This document shows, piece by piece, positions 8,230 through 16,302 of a stretch of 53,458 bases of DNA; positions within the stretch are counted from its first letter, which is position 1, and every line of letters begins with the position of its first letter. The notes under the pieces were generated by a model that was given only the letters and a program-made list of their open reading frames with translations, was not told where the DNA came from and ran no database searches. This DNA comes from Devosia psychrophila. Lineage in GTDB: Bacteria > Pseudomonadota > Alphaproteobacteria > Rhizobiales > Devosiaceae. Location of the stretch: contig NZ_LAPV01000090.1 of assembly GCF_000971275.1 (NCBI RefSeq), forward strand, positions 1-53,458. Direction: 5' to 3'. The translations under genes were made by a program, and so were the position numbers.

Positions 8230-9162
8230 GTGAGCGCAGAATTGATCTTTCAGGCGGCTGACACCGTTGGCGAGAGCATCGTTTGGGACGATCGGCGGGA
8301 CCGCCTGGTCTGGGTCGATATAATCGGTCGCCGCATTCAGGCCTTCACCCCGCAAACCCGGCATCACCAACTCTGGCGCCTTTCGGGCCGGCCGACCTCC
8401 ATCGGGCTGGGAGCGGATGGCAGCGCGATTGTGGGCATGGAGCGGCATATCTGTCGCTGGGACTGGATCGGAGAGCCGGCGCCGCTGCTCGAGGTGGAGC
8501 CCTTGCTGCCGTCCAACCGGTTGAATGAAGGCGTGGTTGGTCCCGACGGGGCATTCTGGGTCGGCACAATGCAGAACAACATCGCCGCCGATGATAGCGC
8601 GCTGGATGGGCTGGCGGCGACGGGCCGTCTCTACCGCTACACCGCAGATGGACGGCTGCAGCAGGTGAGCGATGACACATTCGGCATTACCAATACCTTC
8701 GTTTTCCCGAGCCGCAACCGACTGGTCACCGCCGATACGACAAAAAACGCGCTCTACGGCTATGAAATTGGTGCGGATGGTACATTGGGGCCACAGCAGC
8801 CGTTTCAGCAGCGATTTGCCCGCGGAGCGCCCGATGGTTCATGCCTTGACGCTGAGGGCGGAATCTGGACCGCGCGGGTGGCCGGCGGCGCCTGCCTGAC
8901 GCGGACTTTGCCAGACGGGTCGATCGATCGCATTGTGGAACTCCCCTGTTCCTGGCCAACCAGTTGCTGCTTTGGCGGCCGCGAGTTGTCGACGCTGTAC
9001 GTCACCTCGGCGCGCTTCACCATGACCGCCGAACACCTGCTCGCCCGGCCGCAGGAGGGCGGCCTGTTCGCGCTGGAGCTTGGCGTGAAAGGAATGCCGG
9101 TCGCACGTTTCGGCGCGAACGTCACGCACCAAAGCCGCCGGAGGCGCCTCAGCACAGGGTGA
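8230..9162 (+). CDS. SMP-30/gluconolactonase-family sugar lactonase
   Basis: A 310-residue six-bladed beta-propeller protein that opens sugar lactones to sugar acids. Metal-site marks are visible: 'GESIVWD' near the N-terminus, 'NRLNEGVVGPDGAFWVGTM', 'GITNTFVFP' and 'GAPDGSCLDAEGGIW'. I chose the GTG at 8230 because CGGAGGAG lies about 8 bases upstream; an ATG at 8185 would lack a ribosome site. The last 15 residues are basic and extend past the usual family end. It is transcribed away from the GntR operon and completes the step between the SDR (lactone-forming) and the dehydratase. Confidence 0.85.
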   Translation: MSAELIFQAADTVGESIVWDDRRDRLVWVDIIGRRIQAFTPQTRHHQLWRLSGRPTSIGLGADGSAIVGMERHICRWDWIGEPAPLLEVEPLLPSNRLNEGVVGPDGAFWVGTMQNNIAADDSALDGLAATGRLYRYTADGRLQQVSDDTFGITNTFVFPSRNRLVTADTTKNALYGYEIGADGTLGPQQPFQQRFARGAPDGSCLDAEGGIWTARVAGGACLTRTLPDGSIDRIVELPCSWPTSCCFGGRELSTLYVTSARFTMTAEHLLARPQEGGLFALELGVKGMPVARFGANVTHQSRRRRLSTG

Positions 9163-9187
9163 GCGCCTGAACCGCGCAAGCCTCTGT

Positions 9188-9202
9188 CCGCCTCGCAGGC
9201 GG
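9188..9202 (+). terminator. Small hairpin after the lactonase gene, weak terminator candidate
   Basis: CCGCCT and AGGCGG form a 6-bp stem with a CGC loop about 25 bases after the lactonase stop codon. There is no T-tract, so it may only mark the 3' end or be incidental. Confidence 0.25.
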
Positions 9203-9427
9203 CATACCCGGATTTGACGCGCTCGCTGATCAGGTTTCAGCATACTCGACATGCAGGAAAGGCAAACTACCGCTGCCCAGCGCGACGGATACTCTCCGCC
9301 ATGCTCCGCCACCATCCGCACCGCACGAGGTGCGCACCTCAGGAGAAAACTTTTTCGTTGTCTTGCTCATCAGGCTATATCCTAATTGGCCCCAGAGCAT
9401 TATTGGGACACAGATATACGGTAGGTC

Positions 9428-9634
9428 TCAACGCCGTAGATTTTGGACTTTGAGCTCGCGCCATATCCATCCGAAATCGTAAGTCGCCATCGGATCTGCA
9501 GGATCGTGGGAATTGGCGGAGCGTTTCTCGAGATATTTGAGCCATTCGGCCACTTTCTTCTGACCTTTGCTGGTTCGGATAGCTTTACGGGGAGAGATAT
9601 CTCCGAGCATGCCTACCGGATCGTCGAGGATCGT
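9428..9634 (-). pseudogene. C-terminal remnant of an uncharacterised protein, cut at the IS5-family element
   Basis: The minus-strand frame reads 'ILDDPVGMLGDISPRKAIR' then 'GQKKVAEWLKYLEKRSA' and ends in 'WIWRELKVQNLRR'. A segment of the type 'P...LG..SPR.A..T..G..KV..WL' is also seen at the C-terminus of some SEC-C or MbcA/ParS-like proteins, but I cannot place it firmly. The frame runs upstream straight into the insertion-sequence end at 9635, and its 5' part is not found on the other side, where only 22 bp separate the element from the next gene. It is therefore a broken gene, probably created by an insertion followed by a deletion. Confidence 0.55.
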
Positions 9635-9787
9635 CTTATGAGACCTGTGCGCGGAGGGGGGCGTTGATTTTGTTCGATCTTTTCGGCTTTCTGGGTGGGG
9701 GGCTTTCATTAGGCGGACATATCCGGCGTCCGATTGACATAGATGGCACAAAGATATCAGCGACCAACGTCGTCGGCTGTGGCTTGT

Positions 9788-9807
9788 GACGCTCCCGTGT
9801 GAGCGTC
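9788..9807 (-). other. Hairpin downstream of the transposase gene, inside the element
   Basis: GACGCTC (9788-9794) and GAGCGTC (9801-9807) form a perfect 7-bp stem, extendable by one T-A pair, with a 6-base loop. It is about 17 bp past the transposase stop codon and has no T-tract. A role in limiting read-through or in 3'-end stability is possible. Confidence 0.3.
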
Positions 9808-9823
9808 AGTCAAGTTTTGCCCG

Positions 9824-10759
9824 CTATCCAGCCATGGCGATGATGTTCAAACTGCGTTTCATATTGTAGGCGATGGCAGTGAGGCGTATTTGAACGCCTG
9901 CCTTGGCAAGCCCGCGCCATCGCATCCGGCGAAGGCCGTAGCTTCGTTTCCAGGTGCCAAAAATCTTCTCGATCCGGCCACGAATGCGGTGGATCGGTTG
10001 GTTCCAGGCATCAAGGCGCGCCAGTGCTTCCGCTTCGTCTTTGCCCCACATACCGGTGGCGACGATGCGTGGCGTTCCGCCCTTGGCGCGCACCGCGTCG
10101 CCGAAATGGTTGCCGCAATAGGCGCTGTCGGCAAACACCTCGCCGGGATTGTCGGGTAGAGCATCAGGACCGGCCTTGCCGTCGTTGATGTTGGCGGGCG
10201 TGACGGCGATCTCCTCGACAAGGGCCGTATCAGCGTCAGCACCGACATGGGCCTTGAAGCCATGAACCGCCGGTCGGCCCTTGTGCTTGACCCAATGGCC
10301 CTCTTCATCATCCTGGCTGGCTGAGGCGATGATCGTCGCATCGACAAGAGTACCGGTCTTCACGTGGATCGCCTTGGCCTTGAGCTGGCCGGTGATCTCG
10401 TCGAACAGGGTCTTGTCCAGACCATGGGCCACAAGGGCTTTTCGAAAACGTACGAAAGCTGTTCGCTCCGGCGTCGTCTCTTGAGTCGAGAACCCGCAGA
10501 ACCGCCGGAACGATTGTCTGTCGTCAAGCGCCTCGGCGAGCTTCACGTCGGACAAATCGTACCAGATCGACAGCAGCATCGCCTTGAACAAGGCTATTGG
10601 CGGCCAGGCAGGCTCGCCCTTCGCAGAGCAGGAAATCACGTAAAGGCAATGATCGACCGGCACCCAGTCAATCAGCCTGGCAAGCTCATCCAAAGAGCAA
10701 TGCTGACCGCGATCAACGGAAAAGCCAAACTTTTCCTGACCAATGTGCCGACGTGACAT
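9824..10759 (-). CDS. IS5-family transposase
   Basis: A 311-residue DDE transposase. The N-terminal 'HIGQEKFGF' and 'CSLDELARLIDWVPVD' lead to the DNA-binding part; the catalytic acids appear in 'LVDATIIAS' (D), 'EVFADSAYCG' (D) and 'RIRGRIEKIFGTWKR' (E, in the IS5-type Y/R-E-R context). Length and motifs are complete, so it is probably functional. I chose the ATG at 10759, preceded by GGGGA about 5 bases upstream, over a TTG four codons earlier. It moves the surrounding element. Confidence 0.93.
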   Translation of the reverse strand: MSRRHIGQEKFGFSVDRGQHCSLDELARLIDWVPVDHCLYVISCSAKGEPAWPPIALFKAMLLSIWYDLSDVKLAEALDDRQSFRRFCGFSTQETTPERTAFVRFRKALVAHGLDKTLFDEITGQLKAKAIHVKTGTLVDATIIASASQDDEEGHWVKHKGRPAVHGFKAHVGADADTALVEEIAVTPANINDGKAGPDALPDNPGEVFADSAYCGNHFGDAVRAKGGTPRIVATGMWGKDEAEALARLDAWNQPIHRIRGRIEKIFGTWKRSYGLRRMRWRGLAKAGVQIRLTAIAYNMKRSLNIIAMAG

Positions 10760-10863
10760 CGCATCCCCCAATCAATTGTTCAGATTGAGGGAATCACAGT
10801 TCGAAAAGCCAGTCCAGACACCCGCGCACAGGTCTCATAAGAGGTGCGTTGCGAACTCTCAAT

Positions 10864-11586
10864 CTACGCCCCCTCCTGCGACAATACCCAGGCATCCAGC
10901 AGGTGCCCGTTCTGAGGCTGCAAACGCTGCTCCGCCAGCAGGACGAAGGCGGGCGTAAGCAGCGCGGGATCGACCCATTTTTGCTTCAGCTCTTCAGAGT
11001 AATTCCGGGCAGACATCGGCGTCCGCATGTACATGCCCGGCGTAATGGTGTTGGCGGTGATGCTAAAGGGGGCGCCTTCCAGCGCTAGGGATTTGGACAA
11101 TCCCTCAAGGGCGTGCTTTGCGGCGCAATAGGCAGACTCTTCAGCAAAGCCTTCGACACCTGAGCGCGAGGACACGAAGATAAGGGCACCGCCACCATTG
11201 TCACGCATGCCCGGCCACACGGCGCGCGCCAACTGGAAGCCCGCTTGCAAGCCAACATTGACGACACGGAAGAAGCTGTCGAAATCCTCGTCTGCAAAGG
11301 GCGTGGGACGCAGAATGGCAGCATTGTGGATCAGCGTATCCACCCGCCCCAGCTGCCCAAAGGTCTTGGCGATTGCCATATTGGTGGCTACCCGGTCAGA
11401 CAGGTCGACCTCTATCCCGATGGCTGACGCCCCGCAGGCTAGCGTGGTCTCCGCCAGGGCGGCCGCATTATAGTCCATCAGGGCCAGCCGCGCCCCGGCG
11501 GAGGCGAAGCGGCGAGCGATTGCCGCCCCCAGCCCCTGCCCCGCACCGGTGATGATGACGGTCTGCTCCCCCAGCGGTCGGCTCAA
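10864..11586 (-). CDS. SDR-family oxidoreductase, last gene of the large minus operon
   Basis: A 240-residue classical SDR: 'TGAGQGLG' near residue 13, aspartate in 'LMDYN' favouring NAD, 'HNAA', a serine strand 'VSSRSG' and the catalytic 'YCAAK'. Its C-terminal half ('NTITPG', 'MS...YSEE...W.DP..L.PAFV.LA') closely parallels the SDR at 40392-41108, so the two are paralogs. It overlaps the upstream Gfo/Idh gene by 4 bp (ATGA). The IS5-family element begins only 22 bp after its stop, so any further downstream operon genes may have been lost. Substrate unknown. Confidence 0.85.
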   Translation of the reverse strand: MSRPLGEQTVIITGAGQGLGAAIARRFASAGARLALMDYNAAALAETTLACGASAIGIEVDLSDRVATNMAIAKTFGQLGRVDTLIHNAAILRPTPFADEDFDSFFRVVNVGLQAGFQLARAVWPGMRDNGGGALIFVSSRSGVEGFAEESAYCAAKHALEGLSKSLALEGAPFSITANTITPGMYMRTPMSARNYSEELKQKWVDPALLTPAFVLLAEQRLQPQNGHLLDAWVLSQEGA

Positions 11587-12659
11587 TTACGCTCTGCCGG
11601 AAGGTCTACCCAGGCCCGTGCCGTCGTGGATTGCTTGACGGCATCGAGCACGCGCTGATTGGCCAAGCCATCAAAGAATGTTGCGCCGGCGCGCAGCTTG
11701 CGGCCTTCGTTGATGGCGCCGGACAGTTCGCGCAGCGCATCCACCACCGAGACATTCCAGACGCCCTTGCTGACTCCCGGCAAAGCCGCGTTAGGATCGG
11801 CGGCAGTGATGTCCTCGAAGCTGCCGCCTGCCTTGGCGAACATTAGTTTCTCGTCGTCGTTGTCGAGCAGGATGGTGCCCCTGGAGCCGAAGACCTGAGT
11901 CAGGTTGCCAATGTTGTTGGCCGCGACGCCGCTCATGAACACCTGGGCGAGCGCGCCGCTTTGCATCTGCAGGGTGAAATAGGACAGATCATCTGCGGTG
12001 GCAGTCCAGGGCTCACCGGTGGCCTTGTCGAGGCGATCGGGGATTACAGTCAGCGCCTGGCCAACGACCGACGCGACTGGCCCGAGCCACCAGCGCAGCA
12101 TATCGACCTGATGGCTGCCGTTTGCGCCGAGGCGCCCGCCGCCGTGTTCGGCAAGGCTCCACCAGTCGCCCTTGGGACGCGCTGACGGATTGGCCCAAGA
12201 GGCGCCGATGTTGGCGATGTTGACGTGGCGGATGTCGCCCAGATCGCCATTGGCGATCATCGCGGCGACCTTGGCACGGTTTGGATTGAAGCGCAGTTCG
12301 TGGTCGATCATGTGCAGCCGGCCGAGCGCTTCGGCCTTGTCGAGCATGGCGGTGGCTTCATTGACATCCATGGCGGTGGGCTTTTCGCAAAGCACGTGGG
12401 CGCCCTTGTCGAGGGCTGCCAGCGTGATCGGCGCATGCAGGTCGGTGGGGGTCGCGATCAGCACCAGGTCGAGTTGGTGCTTGTTGAGCATTTCCTGCCA
12501 GTCATCATAGGCGGCCGGCACGCCAAACTCAGCCGCGGCCGATTGTGCGCTTTCGAGCCGGCCCGAGGCCAGGGCAACCACTTCAGCGCCGTCGACATGG
12601 CGCAGGGCGGGGAGATAGGCAGCACGGGCAAAGCTCGCGCCTACAATACCAACTTTCAT
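11583..12659 (-). CDS. Gfo/Idh/MocA-family oxidoreductase
   Basis: A 358-residue NAD(P)-dependent dehydrogenase. The Rossmann motif 'VGIVGASFARAAYLPAL' is at the N-terminus, followed by 'VLIATPTDLHAPITLAAL' and the family's 'HVLCEKPTAMD' with the conserved lysine near residue 95. The C-terminal domain carries 'WWSLAEHGGGRLGANGSHQVDMLRWW', typical of the sugar- or inositol-binding half. It is encoded between the permease and SDR genes of the large operon. It probably oxidises or reduces a polyol-like or sugar-like part of the imported substrate; a second, divergent member lies at 17859-18935. Confidence 0.87.
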   Translation of the reverse strand: MKVGIVGASFARAAYLPALRHVDGAEVVALASGRLESAQSAAAEFGVPAAYDDWQEMLNKHQLDLVLIATPTDLHAPITLAALDKGAHVLCEKPTAMDVNEATAMLDKAEALGRLHMIDHELRFNPNRAKVAAMIANGDLGDIRHVNIANIGASWANPSARPKGDWWSLAEHGGGRLGANGSHQVDMLRWWLGPVASVVGQALTVIPDRLDKATGEPWTATADDLSYFTLQMQSGALAQVFMSGVAANNIGNLTQVFGSRGTILLDNDDEKLMFAKAGGSFEDITAADPNAALPGVSKGVWNVSVVDALRELSGAINEGRKLRAGATFFDGLANQRVLDAVKQSTTARAWVDLPAERN

Positions 12660-12684
12660 TTTTTTTGCTCTTTTTATTGGAGGG

Positions 12685-13608
12685 TCAGGCCATGGTTTTG
12701 AGGCGGGGATCGAGGAAATCGCGCAGCCAGTCGCCGAGGATATTGAAGGCCAGCACGGTCAGCACGATGGCGATGCCCGGGAAGAAGGCGAGCCACCATT
12801 TGTTGGCCATCAGCTGATCGCGGCTATCGGCCAGCATGGCGCCCCAGGTCGGCACGTTGGGAGGTACGCCGAGCCCGAGGAAGGAGAGCGAAGCTTCGGA
12901 CAGGATCACCGAGGCCACGTTGAACGAGGCGATAACGGTCAATGGCGCGATGATGTTGGGCAGGATGGTGCGGAAGATGATGAGGAAGGTGCTGTCGCCC
13001 AAGGCGCGTGCAGCCTCGACATATTCCTTTTCGCGCAGCGAAAGCGTTTGAGCACGCACGATACGGGCATAGGTCACCCATTGCCCGACGCCGAGCACGA
13101 TGATGATGTTCATCACGCCAGGCCCCAGGATCACCAGGAACATGATGGCGAGAAGTATGAAGGGGAAAGCCAGCTGGATATCGCCCAGGCGCATGATGAC
13201 GTCGTCGATCCAGCCGCCGAAATAGCCGGCAACAAGGCCCGCGACGACACCGATGGTGCCGCCGACGAGAATGGCGCAGACGCCCACGAGCAGGGAGATG
13301 CGCGCGCCGTACAGCAGGCGGGACAGAACGTCGCGGCCCAGCCCATCCGTTCCGAGCAGGAAGAAGGCGTTACGCCGGCCCTCCGTGAGCGGATCGGCCA
13401 AGCGCATCATGATGTCTTGCCGGTTCGGGTCAAGTGGCGAAAGCCAGGGGCCGAAAATGCCCGCAAACACTACAAGCAGCAGAACGAACAGTGCCAGCAG
13501 CGGCCACTTCGCCTGCGCCATGGAACGGATGGCCCGACGCAGTTCGCGCCGTTTGTGCGACATGGGGCGGACCTTGATGGGGGTCGACGGGATGGTTTCA
13601 ACCGACAT
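12685..13608 (-). CDS. Peptide-type ABC transporter permease (DppC/OppC-like)
   Basis: A 307-residue inner-membrane protein with about six hydrophobic segments. 'LLGTDGLGRDVLSRLLYGARISL' near residue 85 and the EAA loop 'YVEAARALGDSTFLIIFRTILPN' are standard for DppC/OppC; the C-terminal 'GDWLRDFLDPRLK' is also typical. It pairs with the DppB-like permease encoded upstream. No ATPase gene is in this operon; the matching OppD/OppF-like genes are in the plus-strand operon at 36550-38603. Confidence 0.93.
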   Translation of the reverse strand: MSVETIPSTPIKVRPMSHKRRELRRAIRSMAQAKWPLLALFVLLLVVFAGIFGPWLSPLDPNRQDIMMRLADPLTEGRRNAFFLLGTDGLGRDVLSRLLYGARISLLVGVCAILVGGTIGVVAGLVAGYFGGWIDDVIMRLGDIQLAFPFILLAIMFLVILGPGVMNIIIVLGVGQWVTYARIVRAQTLSLREKEYVEAARALGDSTFLIIFRTILPNIIAPLTVIASFNVASVILSEASLSFLGLGVPPNVPTWGAMLADSRDQLMANKWWLAFFPGIAIVLTVLAFNILGDWLRDFLDPRLKTMA

Positions 13609-13617
13609 GCCGGCCTC

Positions 13618-14592
13618 CTAGAGCTTCACGCGGGGATCGATCTTGGCATAGACCAGATCGACGATGAGATTGAGCGCGATGAACACCATCGCCAGCGTCA
13701 CGACGGCGGCCTGCACCACGGGGATATCGCGCTGGTTGATGGCGTTGAACACCAGCCGTCCAAGACCTGGCCAGGAAAACACGATCTCCACCACGACGAC
13801 GCCCCCGATGAGGAAGCCGAACTCCAGGCCGATCATGGTGACGACCGGCAGCCACGCATTGCGCAAGGCATGGTGGATCACCACGGCGCTTTCGCTGATG
13901 CCCTTGGCCCGCGCGGTCCGTACGAAATCCTGGCCCAGCACTTCGAGCATGGAAGAGCGCACGAGACGCGCATTGCGCGAAATGGAGTAAAACGCCACGG
14001 CGAAACCGGGCATGATGAGGTAATACAGCGACTGCGGCAGATTGGTCAGCGCCTGCATGAAATTGCCCTGGATCAGCGGCATAATGAACGGCACGTGTCC
14101 CGAAATGGGCAGGATGCGGAGCTGCAGACCGAAGAACATGATCATCATGATGCCAAGCCAGAAGCTGGGGATGGACTGCCCCAGCATGGCCATGGTCATG
14201 ACCGACCCATCAGCGGCGCTGCCGCGATTGAGCGAGGCGATGACGCCGAGCGGGATGGCCACCACAATGGCGAGGATCATGGCAAAAAACGTCAGTTCCA
14301 GCGTTGCTGGCAGCGCGTCCATCACCGCCTCGATGGCGGGCCGCTTGTAGGACAGCGAATTGCCGAAATCGCCCTGTGCCAGCTTGCCGAGGAAGGTGAG
14401 ATACTGCTCGGGCAGCGGCTTGTCGAAGCCAAGCGCCTCGCGGGTCCGCTGGATTTCCTCCTCGGTCGCGCGCTCGCTGACATAGAGATAGGTCGGGTCG
14501 CCGCTCATCTGCAGCGCCGTGAACGTGATGAGCGTTACCCCGATGATGACTATGGCGCTTTGCAGCAAGCGCCGAATGATAAAGGTCCACAT
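13618..14592 (-). CDS. Peptide-type ABC transporter permease (DppB/OppB-like)
   Basis: A 324-residue membrane protein. The start 'MWTFIIRRLLQSAIVIIGVTLITF', then 'GDFGNSLSYKRPA', the EAA loop 'FVRTARAKGISESAVVIHHALRNAWLP' and 'FSWPGLGRLVFNAINQRDIPVVQ' are all diagnostic of DppB/OppB. It builds the transport channel together with the DppC-like protein encoded 9 bp downstream. It lies after two binding-protein genes and behind a stem-loop at 14620-14646. Confidence 0.94.
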   Translation of the reverse strand: MWTFIIRRLLQSAIVIIGVTLITFTALQMSGDPTYLYVSERATEEEIQRTREALGFDKPLPEQYLTFLGKLAQGDFGNSLSYKRPAIEAVMDALPATLELTFFAMILAIVVAIPLGVIASLNRGSAADGSVMTMAMLGQSIPSFWLGIMMIMFFGLQLRILPISGHVPFIMPLIQGNFMQALTNLPQSLYYLIMPGFAVAFYSISRNARLVRSSMLEVLGQDFVRTARAKGISESAVVIHHALRNAWLPVVTMIGLEFGFLIGGVVVVEIVFSWPGLGRLVFNAINQRDIPVVQAAVVTLAMVFIALNLIVDLVYAKIDPRVKL

Positions 14593-14619
14593 GGCGGTCG
14601 GCCCAACTTGAGAAAAGTA

Positions 14620-14646
14620 GGATGCGCCACACCGGGCGGCGCATCC
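14620..14646 (-). promoter_or_regulatory. Intercistronic stem-loop between binding protein 1 and the permease genes
   Basis: GGATGCGCC (14620-14628) pairs with GGCGCATCC (14638-14646), a perfect 9-bp stem with a 9-base loop. It lies in the 60-bp gap after the binding-protein stop codon and has no T-tract. It is likely to uncouple binding-protein and permease levels, as proposed for the sugar operon hairpin. Confidence 0.6.
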
Positions 14647-14652
14647 AGCGGA

Positions 14653-16203
14653 TTAACTGAGGGTGGCGGCGAACAGCTCGATTTCTTCGTCGCGGCGCGG
14701 GGTCCATTCGATGCGATTGGAAACGCCGTAGAAGTCAGGCTGGAAGTACAGTTGCAGCCACGGGCCTTCGTCGTAGAACAGCTTGAGCATGCGGTTGATG
14801 ACCGGGCGCGCGGCCTCGACAGTGTCGGCATCGATGGCCAGCTTCCAGTCGTCGAACCAGCGCTGGTCGGTCCAACTCTGGTAGTTGGTGGCGCCGTCGG
14901 GTGTCGAGAACAGGCTCATGTCATAGAGCGGGTTCCAGGTGACGCCGCCCTGCCCGAGGAAGAAAAGCGGTCCCATTTCCTTGGTGCGCAGCAGCGGCGA
15001 ATAAACCGAAGCCCATTCGAGCAACTCGACCTCGGTGTTGATGCCGACATCGTTAAGATACTGGCCGATGGCTTGGACCACGTTGGCGTCGTTGAGATAG
15101 CGGCCACGCGGACCCTGCAGGCGAATGCTGAAGCGCGTGCCGCCTTCGCCGCGCGGGTAGCCGGCTTCGTCGAGTAGCTTTTCAGCCATGTCGGGATCAT
15201 AGGGGATCGGTAGGAGGTCGGGATTGCCGTTGGGAGGGTTGACCAGGCTGGTCATGCGGGTGCATTCGGTGCCCAGCAGCTGGGTGCAGATGCTGGGCAC
15301 GTCGACGGCATATTGCATGGCAAAGCGGACCTTGGGATCCTGGATTTCCTTGGCGCCGGGCATGCCTTCGACGCCCTTGCCGAGGTTGAAGCCAACCTGC
15401 ATGCGGCGGGTGCCATCGACCTGGGCGACCTTGGCCGAACCGCTGTCGTTGATAGCGCCGACCTGGTCTGGAGCGACGTTGGTGATGATATCGACATTGC
15501 CGGCGATCAGTTCGGCGGTGCGGGTCGATGCCTCGGGAATGATGCGCCAGATGATGGTGTCGAAAGTGCCGGGATCCTTGATCTTTTCCAGCACGATCTC
15601 GGAGCCGCGCTCCCACGATGCTAGGCGATACGATCCCGAACCGATCGGATTGGACGCGGCCTCTTCGACCGTCATGGCCTCGTAGCTGTCTTGGCAGTGT
15701 ATATAGACCTGCGCCATCATGCCCAGCGCCAGCGTGGTCTTGGCGGTCAGGTTGACGGTGACGTTGAGGTCATCGACCACTTCGGCGGATTTGAAGCCGA
15801 GCGTCGTGTAGACGAAGCCGGGCGTGTTGCCGGTAAAGGCGCTGGCCTTGTCGGCGGGGCGGTTGAACGAATAGGCGACGTCTTCGGCGGTCAGCGGCTC
15901 GCCATCTTCGCAGGTGAGGTCGGGCTTGATGGTGAACGTATAGGCGAGGCCATCGTCGCTGATGGTGGTCTTGTCGACCAGCTCGGGCTCGATCTCGCCC
16001 TCGAAGTTCACCTTGAACAGCGTGGCGAAGATGTGCTTGGCGATATTGGAATTGTCGCGGCTTGAAATCTGAGCCGGATCGAACGTCGAGGCGTCGGCGC
16101 TCAGGCCAACGATGATCGTATTGTCCGGCGGCGCGGCGATTGCCGCTACGGGGGCTGCCATAGTGAGGGCACCCGCGAAAACAAAGCGATTAAAGGCAAC
16201 CAT
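14653..16203 (-). CDS. Peptide-type ABC substrate-binding protein 1 (family 5)
   Basis: A 516-residue periplasmic receptor with a signal peptide (MVAFNRFVFAGALTMAAPVAAIAAP). 'SADASTFDPAQISSRDNSNIAKHIF' and 'LTAEDVAYSFNRP' are the usual family-5 landmarks. It shares with the two other receptors of this island the blocks 'G.TPGFVY', 'CQDSYEAM', a paired-cysteine 'CTQLLGTECTR' and the C-terminal 'WLQLYFQPDFYGVSNRI', so the three are paralogs. I chose the second ATG (16203), about 7 bases after AGGGG; 16209 is the alternative. Ligand unknown: peptide, opine or another peptide-like compound. Confidence 0.92.
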   Translation of the reverse strand: MVAFNRFVFAGALTMAAPVAAIAAPPDNTIIVGLSADASTFDPAQISSRDNSNIAKHIFATLFKVNFEGEIEPELVDKTTISDDGLAYTFTIKPDLTCEDGEPLTAEDVAYSFNRPADKASAFTGNTPGFVYTTLGFKSAEVVDDLNVTVNLTAKTTLALGMMAQVYIHCQDSYEAMTVEEAASNPIGSGSYRLASWERGSEIVLEKIKDPGTFDTIIWRIIPEASTRTAELIAGNVDIITNVAPDQVGAINDSGSAKVAQVDGTRRMQVGFNLGKGVEGMPGAKEIQDPKVRFAMQYAVDVPSICTQLLGTECTRMTSLVNPPNGNPDLLPIPYDPDMAEKLLDEAGYPRGEGGTRFSIRLQGPRGRYLNDANVVQAIGQYLNDVGINTEVELLEWASVYSPLLRTKEMGPLFFLGQGGVTWNPLYDMSLFSTPDGATNYQSWTDQRWFDDWKLAIDADTVEAARPVINRMLKLFYDEGPWLQLYFQPDFYGVSNRIEWTPRRDEEIELFAATLS

Positions 16204-16267
16204 GGTCATTCCCCTTTCTGAGCCTCCCGATAGCGTTTCTGGTTTGCCGATATGTTTCGGCTTGGAT

Positions 16268-16294
16268 GGCACGCGGGGATTGGCCCCACGTGCC
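16268..16294 (-). promoter_or_regulatory. Intercistronic stem-loop between binding protein 2 and binding protein 1
   Basis: GGCACGCGGGG (16268-16278) faces CCCCACGTGCC (16284-16294) across a 5-base loop. In the minus-strand transcript the single mismatch becomes a G-U pair, so the whole 11-bp stem can form. It lies just after the stop codon of binding protein 2 and lacks a T-tract. Confidence 0.6.
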
Positions 16295-16302
16295 CGGTTC
16301 GA

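Larger units (their letters stand above)
9635..10841 (-). mobile_element. Intact IS5-family insertion sequence with 20-bp inverted ends
   Basis: The ends are perfect inverted repeats: CTTATGAGACCTGTGCGCGG at 9635-9654 and CCGCGCACAGGTCTCATAAG at 10822-10841. They enclose one full-length DDE transposase gene on the minus strand. No longer direct repeat of the target is visible; only a TA at each side (9637-9638 and 10838-10839) could be a 2-bp duplication lying within the repeats as I drew them. The left flank is a truncated gene and the right flank an unrelated operon end, so the two flanks were probably not neighbours originally. Confidence 0.85.

Noticed and set aside
13048..15177. A 709-codon open frame on the plus strand
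   Set aside because: It is antisense to the DppC/DppB permease and receptor 1 genes. Its protein is rich in His, Asp, Arg and Gln with no domain; long antisense frames are common in GC-rich genes.
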